Positions 45,395-55,668 are shown, numbered from the stretch's first letter. The stretch is 64,000 nt of DNA from Devosia sp. SL43 (GCF_021729885.1 NZ_CP063401.1:2658501-2722500), one strand, 5' to 3'. Program-made: numbers and translations. Notes: a model not told the origin generated them from the sequence alone.

Positions 45395-45411
45395 TTTAGA
45401 AGCGTTCTAAT
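45395..45411. promoter_or_regulatory. Irr-like iron control element (ICE box) upstream of the Nfu gene
   Basis: TTAGAA-GCG-TTCTAA (45396-45410) is a perfect inverted repeat matching the Irr-box consensus of Rhizobiales (TTAGAA-N3-TTCTAA). It is 23 bases upstream of the ATG at 45433, overlapping or just after the expected promoter, which would suit repression. Confidence 0.6.
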
Positions 45412-45432
45412 CGTATCCGTCAGGACTACCCG

Positions 45433-45999
45433 ATGTTCATCCAGACCGAAGCCACGCCCAATCCCTCGACCCTCAAATTCCTGCCGGGGCGCGATGTGCT
45501 GGTCGGCGAGCCGCGCGATTTCCGCAGCCCGGAAGCCTCGGTCAATTCGCCGCTGGCCCAGGGCCTGTTCGGCATTTCGGGCGTCAACGGCGTGTTCCTC
45601 GGCTCCGACTTCATCTCAGTGACCAAGGACGACACCAACTGGGCCCATATCAAGCCGGCCATCCTCGGCGTGATCATGGATCACTTCCTGTCGGGCAAGC
45701 CCGTCATCGTCGAGGGCGGCGTCGACGTCGCCAATTTCGATGAGGTCGACGAGTTCTTCGAGGAAGAAGACAGCGAGACCGTCGAAGTCATCAAGGAACT
45801 GCTGGCCACCCGCGTGCGTCCGGCCGTGGCCATGGATGGCGGCGACATCACCTTCAAGGGCTTCAAGGAAGGTACGGTGTTCCTTCACATGCAGGGTGCA
45901 TGTTCGGGTTGCCCCTCCTCTACCGCCACGCTCAAGAGCGGCATCGAGAACCTGCTCCGCCATTTCGTGCCGGGTGTTGAGTCCGTACAGCAGGTCTGA
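45433..45999 (+). CDS. NifU/NfuA-type Fe-S scaffold or carrier protein
   Basis: 188 residues with the Nfu N-terminal domain (MFIQTEATPNPSTLKFLPGR, SPLAQGLFGISGVNGVFLG, about 1-90) and a C-terminal NifU domain (RVRPAVAMDGGDITFKGF, about 128-145) carrying the cluster-binding CSGC motif, Cys157 and Cys160. Such proteins carry [4Fe-4S] clusters to apo-enzymes such as radical-SAM proteins (for example MiaB, HemW here). An Irr-type iron box lies upstream, which would link expression to iron. A hairpin terminator follows 24 bases after the stop. Confidence 0.9.
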   Translation: MFIQTEATPNPSTLKFLPGRDVLVGEPRDFRSPEASVNSPLAQGLFGISGVNGVFLGSDFISVTKDDTNWAHIKPAILGVIMDHFLSGKPVIVEGGVDVANFDEVDEFFEEEDSETVEVIKELLATRVRPAVAMDGGDITFKGFKEGTVFLHMQGACSGCPSSTATLKSGIENLLRHFVPGVESVQQV

Positions 46000-46021
46000 G
46001 CCAACAAGTTTAGCAGCAAGC

Positions 46022-46060
46022 CAGGGGCCCTGATGAGCGATCATCGGGGCCTCTTGTTTT
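46022..46060 (+). terminator. Terminator of the Nfu gene
   Basis: AGGGGCCCTGATG-agcgat-CATCGGGGCCTCT hairpin with one G-T type mismatch, followed by TGTTTTG. Confidence 0.7.
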
Positions 46061-46103
46061 GTGCGTCACTCATAGCGGGCGCGATGGCAAGCCACCCGCC
46101 GCA

Positions 46104-46190
46104 CGTCACCCTCGGGCTTGCCCCGAGGGCTCTACACTTGCGGAGCGCTCGGTTAAGTACAGTGCCCTCGGGTCAAGCCCGAGGGTGACG
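46104..46190. repeat. Family A palindromic repeat, copy 3
   Basis: CGTCACCCTCGGGCTTGCCC at the left and CCCTCGGGTCAAGCCCGAGG plus GTGACG at the right, around a core with CTACACTTGC and AAGTACAGTG. The 359-base gap 46000-46358 holds only this element and the two hairpin terminators; no gene was seen. Confidence 0.85.
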
Positions 46191-46218
46191 ACTGAGGGGG
46201 CAGTGCCCCCGGCAAAGA

Positions 46219-46257
46219 CAAAGGCCCGGTGATCGCTCACCGGGCCTTTTTGTTTTT
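46219..46257. terminator. Strong hairpin terminator, possibly bidirectional
   Basis: AAAGGCCCGGTGA-tcgc-TCACCGGGCCTTT is a perfect 13-bp stem, with TTTTGTTTTT after it on the plus strand and TTTGTCTTTG on the minus strand. It could end the L,D-transpeptidase transcript coming from the right as well as read-through from the left. Confidence 0.75.
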
Positions 46258-46358
46258 CTGCCCATCCGGGCCAGTGTCGCGACAGCAGCGAACTTCACTT
46301 CGGTGACTACGGATTCCGAAGCAAGGCTCCCCGCTGCCGCGGCATTGGCCCGGCGGCT

Positions 46359-47009
46359 TTATGCGTTGATCACCACGACCTTGGCGCCTACAGGCACGCG
46401 GGCATAGAGATCGATAATGTCCTGGTTCATCAGGCGGATGCAGCCGGACGACACGTTGGTGCCGATCGTGTAGGGCTCGGTCGTGCCATGCAGCCGGAAC
46501 AGCGTGTCAGCGCCGTTCTTGTAGAGATAGAGCGCGCGCGGGCCGAGCGGATTGGTCGGGCCGCCCGGCAGGCCGCCGGCATAGGGGCCGTAGCGGTCGG
46601 GCTCGCGGGCGATCATCGACTTGGTCGGCGTCCAGCGCGGCCATTCAGCCTTGCGTCCAACAGTGGCGGTACCACGGAATACCAGGGCCTCGGTCTTGCC
46701 GACGCCGACGCCATAGCGCAGGGCGCGGCCGCCTTCGAGAACCAGATAGAGGAAGCGGTTGGGCGTATCGACAACCAGCGTACCGGGACGTTCGCTGGTC
46801 GGATACGGCACTTCCTGGCGCCAGTATTGCGGATCGACGCGGCGCAGATCCATCGCGGCCACCGGGAACGGCTCGCCGATCACATCGCCATACATGCGCT
46901 GATAATAAGGGTCGATCATCGGCTCCTGCACTACGGGCGTGCGGGTCGACGAACAAGCGGCGAGGGCGACGGCGGGCAGGCCGATCATGAAAAGGCGGCG
47001 AGAGAGCAA
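46359..47009 (-). CDS. L,D-transpeptidase (YkuD domain) lipoprotein
   Basis: 216 residues. The N-terminus MLSRRLFMIGLPAVALAAC has a twin-arginine-like SRRLFM pattern and a lipobox LAAC (Cys19). The YkuD domain runs from about residue 75 (TLVVDTPNRFLYLVLEGGRA) to the C-terminus, with the catalytic motif HGTTEPYTIGTNVSSGCIRL (His about 172, Cys about 188). These enzymes make 3-3 peptidoglycan cross-links or attach proteins to the wall, in the periplasm. It is divergent from the membrane protein gene at 47279, with a CRP-like site between them. Confidence 0.92.
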   Translation of the reverse strand: MLSRRLFMIGLPAVALAACSSTRTPVVQEPMIDPYYQRMYGDVIGEPFPVAAMDLRRVDPQYWRQEVPYPTSERPGTLVVDTPNRFLYLVLEGGRALRYGVGVGKTEALVFRGTATVGRKAEWPRWTPTKSMIAREPDRYGPYAGGLPGGPTNPLGPRALYLYKNGADTLFRLHGTTEPYTIGTNVSSGCIRLMNQDIIDLYARVPVGAKVVVINA

Positions 47010-47141
47010 GGTAATTCCCTGAAACGCGGGTGACGCAAATAATGTGTGTGGTCAGTGGGTAAGCTCTGGGTGAGAGCTTCGCTAGTGCAGGAAAGCCTCA
47101 CTCCCCCAACGGGCCGTTAAGGAGCGGGTTCCTCGCACAGA

Positions 47142-47157
47142 TGTGATGAATATCACC
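47142..47157. promoter_or_regulatory. CRP/FNR-like palindrome
   Basis: TGTGA-TGAATA-TCACC matches the CRP consensus TGTGA-N6-TCACA at nine of ten specified positions. It lies in the 269-base gap between the divergent L,D-transpeptidase and the membrane-protein gene, 122 bases before the latter. Nothing else clear was seen in that gap. Confidence 0.45.
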
Positions 47158-47278
47158 TGTTGCATGAACGGCACATGAAGGCGGGCCAGCTGCTACCGGA
47201 GCAAAGACCCAGGGCCAACCTATCGACAAACCTCCGGTCTGCCCGCAACGATCGCCGGACCAACCATCACAGGCTCCA

Positions 47279-47845
47279 ATGGAACAGACCACCGAAGTCC
47301 CGATCTACGTCCAGCTCATTTCCGGCACCATTCTGGGCGTGGCGCTCGCCAATCTGCTTGGCGGCGCTGCCAAGTTCATCCAGCAACCCAGCACGCACAA
47401 GTTCAATATCCTGCATGGCCTGTGGATCGTCTTCATCCTGGGCGCCATCCTGGTCTTCTGGTGGCAGGAGGGGCTGACCTTCGCCAATGTGCAATGGACG
47501 TTCCCGCTCTACCTGTTCCAGACCGTCTATTGTGCCACCTTCCTGTTCATGACGGCCATGCTGCTGCCCGAGAGCATCGACGGCTACGACACGCATTACG
47601 ATTATCTGATTGGCCGCCGCGCCTGGTTCTACGGCGCGCTGATCCTGAGCTATGTGCTCGGCATCGGCAACGAGCTGGTCAAGGAGGGCTGGGACGACAT
47701 CTTCGTCGACCCAACCTATATCGTGATGAACCTGATCATCGTCGCCATCCTGGCCTGCGGCATCGTCTTAAAACGCCGTTGGGTGCATATCGCCGTCGCC
47801 AGTATTCTGGTGCTGCTGGTGGTTGGGGCGATGCTGGTGGAATAA
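47279..47845 (+). CDS. Membrane protein of unknown function, about six membrane segments
   Basis: 188 residues. Hydrophobic segments are VQLISGTILGVALANLLGG (about 11-29), GLWIVFILGAILVFWW (about 47-62), FPLYLFQTVYCATFLFMTAML (about 75-95), FYGALILSYVLGIG (about 117-130), YIVMNLIIVAILACGIVL (about 146-163) and VHIAVASILVLLVVGAML (about 168-185). No motif of a known transporter or enzyme is seen. ATG 47279 is the natural start. A CRP-like palindrome lies upstream. I do not recognise the family. Confidence 0.75.
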   Translation: MEQTTEVPIYVQLISGTILGVALANLLGGAAKFIQQPSTHKFNILHGLWIVFILGAILVFWWQEGLTFANVQWTFPLYLFQTVYCATFLFMTAMLLPESIDGYDTHYDYLIGRRAWFYGALILSYVLGIGNELVKEGWDDIFVDPTYIVMNLIIVAILACGIVLKRRWVHIAVASILVLLVVGAMLVE

Positions 47846-47869
47846 CGTTGCCAGCAGAGCTTGCGGAGA

Positions 47870-47992
47870 GAACTCCCACCCTTGATCCAGCCATTCGAGC
47901 GCAGTTCTCATGGCCTTGGTCGCTCAAATCGCTCCACAGGAGCGATTTGTCCCTGTGGGACCGCTCGCAAGCCCCACAAGGGGGAGGGAGAC
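47870..47992. repeat. Family B repeat interrupted by a family E element
   Basis: The B sequence CTCCCACCCTTGATCC (about 47873-47888) continues at CCCCACAAGGGGGAGGGAGA (47972-47991). Between them lies an 83-base family-E element, 47889-47971. Uninterrupted B copies read CCCTTGATCCCTCCCCACAA at this place, so the E element looks inserted. Confidence 0.7.
47889..47971. repeat. Family E palindromic element, copy 1 (nested)
   Basis: It begins AGCCATTCGAGCGCAGTTCT then CATGGCC, has a central hairpin CGCTCCACAGGAGCG and ends GGGACCGCTCGCAAG. The first 27 bases are almost identical to copy 2 at 55483. Confidence 0.65.
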
Positions 47993-48014
47993 AACTGAAC
48001 CGTAAGCGCACAAC

Positions 48015-48058
48015 CTGCGCCTCCCTCCCCTTGATGGGGAGGGAATGAGGGTGGGGTG
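48015..48058. repeat. Partial family B repeat
   Basis: GCGCCTCCCTCCCCTTGATG and GGGAGGGAATGAGGGTGGGG are a further half-length B element, close to the pnp terminator. Together with the interrupted B/E element it explains most of the 292-base gap 47846-48137. Confidence 0.6.
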
Positions 48059-48085
48059 ACGGGAGCACGATAGTCATGACCCAAT

Positions 48086-48117
48086 GACAAAAAGGCCCGG
48101 ATCGCTCCGGGCCTTAC
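48086..48117 (-). terminator. Rho-independent terminator of pnp
   Basis: Minus-strand hairpin AAGGCCCGGA-gcga-TCCGGGCCTT followed by TTTGTC, about 20 bases after the pnp stop codon. Confidence 0.85.
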
Positions 48118-48137
48118 TAATTCGTCAGCAGCTCCGA

Positions 48138-50282
<2,145 letters not shown>

Positions 50283-50655
50283 GTAATCGTCTTTCCATTC
50301 TGCCGGTGAGCGGTAACGCAGGGGCGTAGGTCATCCCGCGAACTCATCCGGTGCGCCCGCACCCGCCACCACACCCCATGTGTGACGCGGGCTCAAAATC
50401 AGGCGCGGTTACCGTCTTTGGCGAAGACGAAACATGGGCAAGACAACAAGCAGCTCCCCGAACTGGGATGCCTCACGTGACCAAAACCAAGAGTTTGATT
50501 TTGCGAGCGTGAGGCGGAGGGAGCGGCCAATAATCCTGCCATGCTCCGGCATTCGCCGGTCTACGCTTAGAGACCTTTTCGGCCTCTGATCACCCGCCGA
50601 AGCGGATGAAGGCGAATGCGGAGATCACCCCGCATCCGCAAGTCAAACGGCGCGC
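50283..50655. other. 373-base rpsO-pnp intergenic region, no gene seen
   Basis: Read in the pnp direction this region contains several hairpins: TGCGG..CCGCA near 50635-50618, AGAGGCC-gaaa-AGGTCTCT near 50586-50568 and CCGGC-gaat-GCCGG near 50556-50541. There is no T-tract terminator, so rpsO transcripts may read through into pnp. In enterobacteria the rpsO-pnp leader is an RNase III site used for pnp autoregulation; an equivalent here is only an inference. Confidence 0.4.
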
Positions 50656-50925
50656 TTAGCGGCGCAGGCCGAGCTTTTCGATCAAGGTCTTGTAACGGTT
50701 CTCGTCGACCTTCTTGACGTAGTCGAGAAGGCTGCGGCGGGTCGAAACCAGCTTGAGCAGGCCGCGGCGGGAATGGTTGTCCTTGCCGTGATCCTTAAAA
50801 TGCTCGGTGAGGTTGGCAATGCGCTCGGACAGGATAGCCACCTGGACTTCCGGCGAACCGGTATCGTTCGGCTTGATGGCATATTCGGTGATGAGAGCGG
50901 TCTTGCGCTCGGCAGTGATCGACAT
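50656..50925 (-). CDS. rpsO: 30S ribosomal protein S15
   Basis: 89 residues, the exact family length, binding the central domain of 16S rRNA early in 30S assembly. The sequence [65 protein letters not shown] and [13 protein letters not shown] is canonical. It lies upstream of pnp as usual. The usual upstream neighbours truB and rbfA are missing: the next gene on this strand is a histidine kinase. Confidence 0.98.
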   Translation of the reverse strand: MSITAERKTALITEYAIKPNDTGSPEVQVAILSERIANLTEHFKDHGKDNHSRRGLLKLVSTRRSLLDYVKKVDENRYKTLIEKLGLRR

Positions 50926-51057
50926 CGGATGATCCCTTCAGAAGGAGGATTGGGTCGCCCCGGCCGGGATGTCGTCCAGGAGGGGCCATGAAAGCCGAAG
51001 GCCCAAGGGCCGACGGCTGGCGTCCCTATAGTGCAAAGGGGCCCATAATGCCAGAAT

Positions 51058-52785
51058 TTATTCGTCCGCCGCCGCGGCAGCCGCAGTGGCCGGCACATGG
51101 TCCGGATCGAGCGCGGCCAGCGGGATGGCAAAGCGCCACTCGATGCCGTCGCTGTGGCACACGCGCTCGACCTCGGCACCCAGCGAATGGCCCACCATGG
51201 TCTTGAGCACCGTGGTGCCGAAGCCCACCCGGTCATTGGTCTCGAGCAGCTGGCGCACGGTTTCGCGCCAGGTGAGGTCGAGCCTGGCATCGACGATTTT
51301 CCATTGCACGAGCAGGGTGCCGTCATCGCCGGAAAAGGCGCCATATTTGGCGGCATTGGTCGCCAGCTCATGCGCCGCCATGCCCAGGATTTGTGCCGCC
51401 TGCACATTGAGACGGATCACCGGCCCGGTCAGCCTGACGCGCTTGCTGTCGGGCGGCGCAAAGGCTGCGATCTGGCTTTCCAGCAATTCGCCCAGCGCGA
51501 CGCCGGCCCGACCGTGGGTCAGCAGCAGGTCGGTGGAGCGGGCCAGGCCCATAATGCGGCGCTCGAAACTGGCGACATAGCTGGGCACGTCGCTGGCGCC
51601 ACGCGCCGTCTGCCGGGCCATGGCAGCAATGACGGTCATCTGGTTCTTGGAGCGATGCGCCACTTCGCGCATCAGGAAGCGCACGTCGTTGTCGGCGGCC
51701 TGCCGCTGCGCCGAAGCGTCGGCCAAGGCGCGGGACACTTCGGCTATCTCGGCCACGGGATAGGTCTTAGCCGCCAGGGCCTCGCCGCGCCCCAAGCGCC
51801 TGGCGTCGCGTCGCAGCCCACGCACTGACTGGCTGATGCGCTGGGCGATCAGAAAGGCGATGAGTGCCGCAGCAATGGCAATGATCGCGCCCCAGGCCGC
51901 CAACCAGAGCAGGGAATCGTCGAGCGGCCGGGCAATAGCCTCGCCCGAGGCCCAGGCGATGACGCGCCAGCCCGACAGGGCCGAGCGCCATTCGGCGGTC
52001 ACCACTTCCTGGCCGTCGAAGCGCTCGCGCTGCCATTGGTCGGGCGCCGAATCCAGAGTCTGGCGCATCGGCAGCACGTCACCCGTAGCAAAGCCGGCAT
52101 CCGGTGTTGCCGCGATCACCAGATTGCCGCCATCGACCAAGGCCGCGTGCCAGCCGCTAGGCAATTGCCGCGATTGTAAGGTACCGGCCAGGTTCTGCGC
52201 ATTCTGGGTCAGCCCCAGCAACACCGCCCGGGCGTTGTCGGGCACTGGCAGCAGCACATTGAACACCCAGCGCTGGGCGGTTTGGCCGAAGAACAATCCG
52301 GATACGGTGGGGAGGCCCCGCTCCAACGCCTCGCTTGCAGTGGCGGGGTCGGAGGTGCGGCCCAGCGGCTCGCCATAGGCGACGCGGGTATTGAGCAACT
52401 GGCCGAAATCGGCATCGAGGGCCAGTAGGTAAGCCCCGCTCCCGGCCAGCGCGGTGACGGCGCGATTATGAAAGTGTTCAAAATTGTTGGCGACCAGCGA
52501 TTCGCTGGTCGACAGCACACGCAAGGTGGTGATCATGCCAGCGATCTCGCGATCGACCGATTGGCCCATGGCTTGCACCGTGGCATTGGTCAGGCCGCGC
52601 ACCACCTCTTCCTGCGCATGGTTGTTGCGGTTGAGCAGCACCAGCGACACGATGAGCGCTGGAATGAGGATCGCGAGGACCAGCGCAAAAAGATAGAGCG
52701 CAACCGGCTGCGACCGCGTCCATAGACGCCGCCGCTCCTGCCGGTCCTGGACCTCCGCCGCGCTGTCCTGGTCTGACGCCGCCAT
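51058..52785 (-). CDS. HWE-family sensor histidine kinase with periplasmic sensor domain
   Basis: About 575 residues. A first membrane segment (VALYLFALVLAILIPALIVS LVLL, about 28-51) and a second (LWLAAWGAIIAIAAALIAFLIA, about 295-316) enclose a periplasmic domain of about 240 residues of the dCache-like type. A HAMP-like linker follows. The catalytic part begins with the HWE phosphoacceptor box MREVAHRSKNQMTVIAAMAR (His about 380) and has the N box MAAHELATNAAKYGAFS; the late glycine boxes are short, as in the HWE family common in Rhizobiales and Sphingomonads. No response regulator is adjacent. ATG 52785 is preferred to an upstream in-frame start. Confidence 0.85.
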   Translation of the reverse strand: MAASDQDSAAEVQDRQERRRLWTRSQPVALYLFALVLAILIPALIVSLVLLNRNNHAQEEVVRGLTNATVQAMGQSVDREIAGMITTLRVLSTSESLVANNFEHFHNRAVTALAGSGAYLLALDADFGQLLNTRVAYGEPLGRTSDPATASEALERGLPTVSGLFFGQTAQRWVFNVLLPVPDNARAVLLGLTQNAQNLAGTLQSRQLPSGWHAALVDGGNLVIAATPDAGFATGDVLPMRQTLDSAPDQWQRERFDGQEVVTAEWRSALSGWRVIAWASGEAIARPLDDSLLWLAAWGAIIAIAAALIAFLIAQRISQSVRGLRRDARRLGRGEALAAKTYPVAEIAEVSRALADASAQRQAADNDVRFLMREVAHRSKNQMTVIAAMARQTARGASDVPSYVASFERRIMGLARSTDLLLTHGRAGVALGELLESQIAAFAPPDSKRVRLTGPVIRLNVQAAQILGMAAHELATNAAKYGAFSGDDGTLLVQWKIVDARLDLTWRETVRQLLETNDRVGFGTTVLKTMVGHSLGAEVERVCHSDGIEWRFAIPLAALDPDHVPATAAAAAADE

Positions 52786-52920
52786 GCCGCACTTTCTGCG
52801 GCCGATTCTACCTCGCACGATGCCGCCGCCGGACCATAGCGGCCCTGGCGGTCGGCGCGAAGCGTTAGAAATCCCTAGCTGTTTAAATGATGAGCCAGGA
52901 TTGCATTAATGCCACGACAC

Positions 52921-53118
52921 TCAGTATTTGGCGCTGGAATCGCTGGCCGGAAAGCTTTCATCCACGGCCTCGTCCTGCTTATCCCAGTCCTTGGGCTTGT
53001 CGGCTTGCGCATCCTTGCCCGCAGGCCGAACCTGCACCGGTGAATCCTTGGGGCCTGGCTTCTTGCCATTCTTCATCGCGGCGGCGTCATCGGCCGTGCT
53101 CGTTGGTTTCTGGGTCAT
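52921..53118 (-). CDS. Small acidic/basic conserved protein with ESFPASD motif (65 residues)
   Basis: The protein MTQKPTSTADDAAAMKNGKK ... is rich in Lys, Asp, Pro and Ala, without hydrophobic segments, and is probably disordered. Its C-terminus DEAVDESFPASDSSAKY contains the DEAxxESFPASD motif found at the end of many small alphaproteobacterial proteins of unknown role. A good ribosome site (GGGAGACGACA) precedes ATG 53118. It is divergent from miaB. The function is unknown. Confidence 0.7.
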   Translation of the reverse strand: MTQKPTSTADDAAAMKNGKKPGPKDSPVQVRPAGKDAQADKPKDWDKQDEAVDESFPASDSSAKY

Positions 53119-53291
53119 TGTCGTCTCCCGTTGTTGGAGAGACAACACTTCGGCGCACCAACCGGTTGCAGCCACTTTGAGCCTTGCCACGCCATCCGGG
53201 CGCAGCCCTACTGGCCTTCTCGGTTTGAAAGGCTTCACTGGAGCCTTTCAGCGGCTATGCCGCTTACCTCGAAGTCTGGTAAAGAGCCGGC

Positions 53292-54689
53292 ATGACCGAG
53301 ACGCGCGCCAATACCAAGAAGCTGTTCATCAAGACCTATGGTTGCCAGATGAACGTCTATGACAGCGACCGCATGATGGATGCGCTGGCGCCACACGGCT
53401 ATGAGACGACGCTGGATATGACCCAGGCCGACCTCGTGCTGCTCAATACCTGCCACATCCGCGAAAAGGCTTCCGAGAAGGTGTTTTCCGAACTCGGCCG
53501 GCTCAAGGAATTGCAGACCGAGCGTCGTGCTTTGGGCGGCGACATGATGATCGGCGTGGCCGGTTGCGTGGCGCAGGCCGAGGGCGAAGAGATCGCCCGG
53601 CGGGCCCCTGTCGTCGACATGGTGTTCGGCCCGCAGGCCTATCACAAGCTGCCCAGCATGCTGGCCGAGGCCGAGGCCCAGCGGCACATGCATCCGAGCC
53701 TCAAACGCGCGGTCATCGACACCGATTTCCCCGAGGAAGACAAGTTCGAGCACCTGCCCGCCGCCCGCAAGGAAGTCACCATCAAGCGCGGCCTGACGGC
53801 GTTCCTTACTGTGCAGGAAGGCTGCGACAAGTTCTGCTCGTTCTGCGTAGTGCCATACACCCGCGGTGCCGAAGTCTCGCGACCGGTGGCACAGGTGATC
53901 GCCGAGGCACGCGGTCTGGTCGAAGCCGGTGTGAAGGAAATCACGCTGCTCGGGCAGAACGTCAACGCCTATCACGGGCTTGACGGTGCGGGTCGCTCAG
54001 TGGGGCTGGGCGAACTGGCCTATCTGCTGGCCGAAATCCCCGGCCTCGAACGCCTGCGCTATACCACCAGCCATCCGCGCGACATGGACGACGCGCTGAT
54101 GGCGGCGCATCGCGACCTCGATATCCTGATGCCCTATCTGCACCTGCCGGTGCAGTCGGGTTCGGACAACATTTTGAAGGCGATGAACCGGCGCCACACG
54201 GCGGCCGAGTACCTTGACGTGATTGAGCGCATCAAGACGGCGCGGCCGGACATGGCGCTATCGGGCGATTTCATCGTCGGCTTTCCGGGTGAGACCGACC
54301 AGGATTTCGAGGACACGCTCAAGATCATCGCTGATGTCGGCTATGCCTCGGCCTATTCGTTCAAATACTCGACTCGACCGGGCACGCCGGGTGCAAACCT
54401 GGGCGACCAGATCGCCGAAGAGGTCAAGAACGAGCGCCTGTGGCGGCTGCAGGACTTGGTCAATGCCCAGACTACGGCATTTCACGCCAGCTGTGTCGGC
54501 AAGACGCTGCCCGTCTTGATCGAACGGCCCGGCCGCATGCCGGGTCAGGTGGGTGGGCGCTCGCCCTATCTGCAGGCGGTGCATCTGGAGGGAAGCACCG
54601 AGCTGATCGGGGCGATCCATCAGGTGGAGATCGTGGGAACGAGCACGAACTCGCTGGTGGGACGGCTGAAGGTGGCTGTGGCGGCTTAG
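53292..54689 (+). CDS. miaB: tRNA-2-methylthio-N6-isopentenyladenosine synthase MiaB
   Basis: Radical-SAM methylthiotransferase of 465 residues adding the 2-methylthio group to i6A37 in tRNA. The N-terminal UPF0004 domain has [17 protein letters not shown] (about 12-28) with the auxiliary-cluster Cys residues, and [20 protein letters not shown]. The radical-SAM motif is CDKFCSFC with Cys178, 182 and 185, followed by [17 protein letters not shown]-binding domain ends the protein. It starts the miaB-phoH-ybeY-corC cluster typical of Rhizobiales, here interrupted by a LysE-type gene. Confidence 0.96.
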   Translation: MTETRANTKKLFIKTYGCQMNVYDSDRMMDALAPHGYETTLDMTQADLVLLNTCHIREKASEKVFSELGRLKELQTERRALGGDMMIGVAGCVAQAEGEEIARRAPVVDMVFGPQAYHKLPSMLAEAEAQRHMHPSLKRAVIDTDFPEEDKFEHLPAARKEVTIKRGLTAFLTVQEGCDKFCSFCVVPYTRGAEVSRPVAQVIAEARGLVEAGVKEITLLGQNVNAYHGLDGAGRSVGLGELAYLLAEIPGLERLRYTTSHPRDMDDALMAAHRDLDILMPYLHLPVQSGSDNILKAMNRRHTAAEYLDVIERIKTARPDMALSGDFIVGFPGETDQDFEDTLKIIADVGYASAYSFKYSTRPGTPGANLGDQIAEEVKNERLWRLQDLVNAQTTAFHASCVGKTLPVLIERPGRMPGQVGGRSPYLQAVHLEGSTELIGAIHQVEIVGTSTNSLVGRLKVAVAA

Positions 54690-54788
54690 TCGGGCATCGT
54701 AATTTTTGCGAAGAACGACACGGGGAATTGCTATTCGCCGCCGCAGTGATAGAGAGGAATTCCGGCTTCCATCCATGAGGTGATCATT

Positions 54789-55421
54789 ATGCCGGACTTC
54801 TCCACGATCATCCTATTTGCCGCCGCTTCGCTGGTCCTTACCGCGACACCTGGTCCGGATATGCTACTGATTGCGTCGCGCAGCGTCAGCCAGGGCCGAT
54901 CCGCCGGGTTCCTGACCTATGCCGGAATAGCGCTTGGCACCTACTGTCATGCTCTCGCCGCAGCGCTCGGCCTATCGCAAGTCTTCCTGACCGTTCCAAT
55001 CGCCTACGAGATCGTGCGGTGGGCGGGTTGCGCCTACCTTCTCTACCTCGCCTACAAAACCGTTCGCGCAGAGGGGGCCGCCTTTTCACCGTCATCCACA
55101 TTGAAGCGGCTGTCCAGAAGACGGATTTTTGCGGAGGGTCTTGCGACAAATCTCCTCAATCCGAAGATGGCGCTTTTCGTCCTGGCGCTCTTTCCGCAAT
55201 TCGTCGCGCCCGAGGGCGGCTCGATGATTGTTCAGATGCTCGTTCTCGCCACTGTCCTGAACGGAATCGGTTTCGTTGTGAACGGTAGCGTCATTCTTCT
55301 TGGAAGCCATATTCGCGGCAGACTTCGCGGAGTCAGCCGTTTTCCGAAGCTGCCGCAATATCTTCTTGCAGCCGTGTTTACGGGGCTGGCATGCCGTTTG
55401 GCTCTGGGAACAAGGAGCTAG
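54789..55421 (+). CDS. LysE/RhtB family amino-acid exporter, probably horizontally acquired
   Basis: 210-residue inner-membrane protein with about six hydrophobic segments. The LysE hallmark VLTATPGPDMLLIASRSVSQGRSAGFLTYAGIALG is at about residues 16-50, and GLATNLLNPKMALFVLALFPQF at about 117-138. Members export lysine, threonine, homoserine or related molecules; the substrate here is unknown. Codon use differs from neighbours: many CTT, CTA and GTT codons and three AGA, which are rare in this window. It interrupts the normally adjacent miaB and phoH and is followed by a family-E repeat, so recent acquisition is likely. ATG 54789 follows GAGGTGATC. Confidence 0.88.
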   Translation: MPDFSTIILFAAASLVLTATPGPDMLLIASRSVSQGRSAGFLTYAGIALGTYCHALAAALGLSQVFLTVPIAYEIVRWAGCAYLLYLAYKTVRAEGAAFSPSSTLKRLSRRRIFAEGLATNLLNPKMALFVLALFPQFVAPEGGSMIVQMLVLATVLNGIGFVVNGSVILLGSHIRGRLRGVSRFPKLPQYLLAAVFTGLACRLALGTRS

Positions 55422-55482
55422 TCTGGGCACCAACGTCAGGGGAGAAGGTGGCGGTCGCAACCCACCCCCTTGTGCCCGCCCC

Positions 55483-55568
55483 AGCCATTCGAGCGCGGCT
55501 CTCATGGCCTCCTCGCCTAAAAACGCTCCACTGGAGCGTTCTTGCCGCCTTGCGGCCGGCGAGGAGCG
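55483..55568. repeat. Family E palindromic element, copy 2
   Basis: It begins AGCCATTCGAGCGCGGCTCT then CATGGCC and has central hairpins AACGCTCCA/CTGGAGCGTT and GCCGCCTTGCGGCC. The outer flanks CCTCGCC and GGCGAGG pair. The element shares its first 27 bases with copy 1 at 47889. It occupies about a third of the 247-base gap 55422-55668 before phoH. Confidence 0.65.
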
Positions 55569-55668
55569 TCACAATATTGCTACAGACAAGGCACCCAAAT
55601 CATCCTAGCCTCGTTATTGTATTCGCGGCGCAAGCCCGCAGCCGCGCGCAGCGTGGAGCCACACCAGT

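Noticed and set aside
46251-46360. A small gene in the Nfu/L,D-transpeptidase gap
   Set aside because: Only short frames without ribosome sites were seen among a repeat and two terminators.
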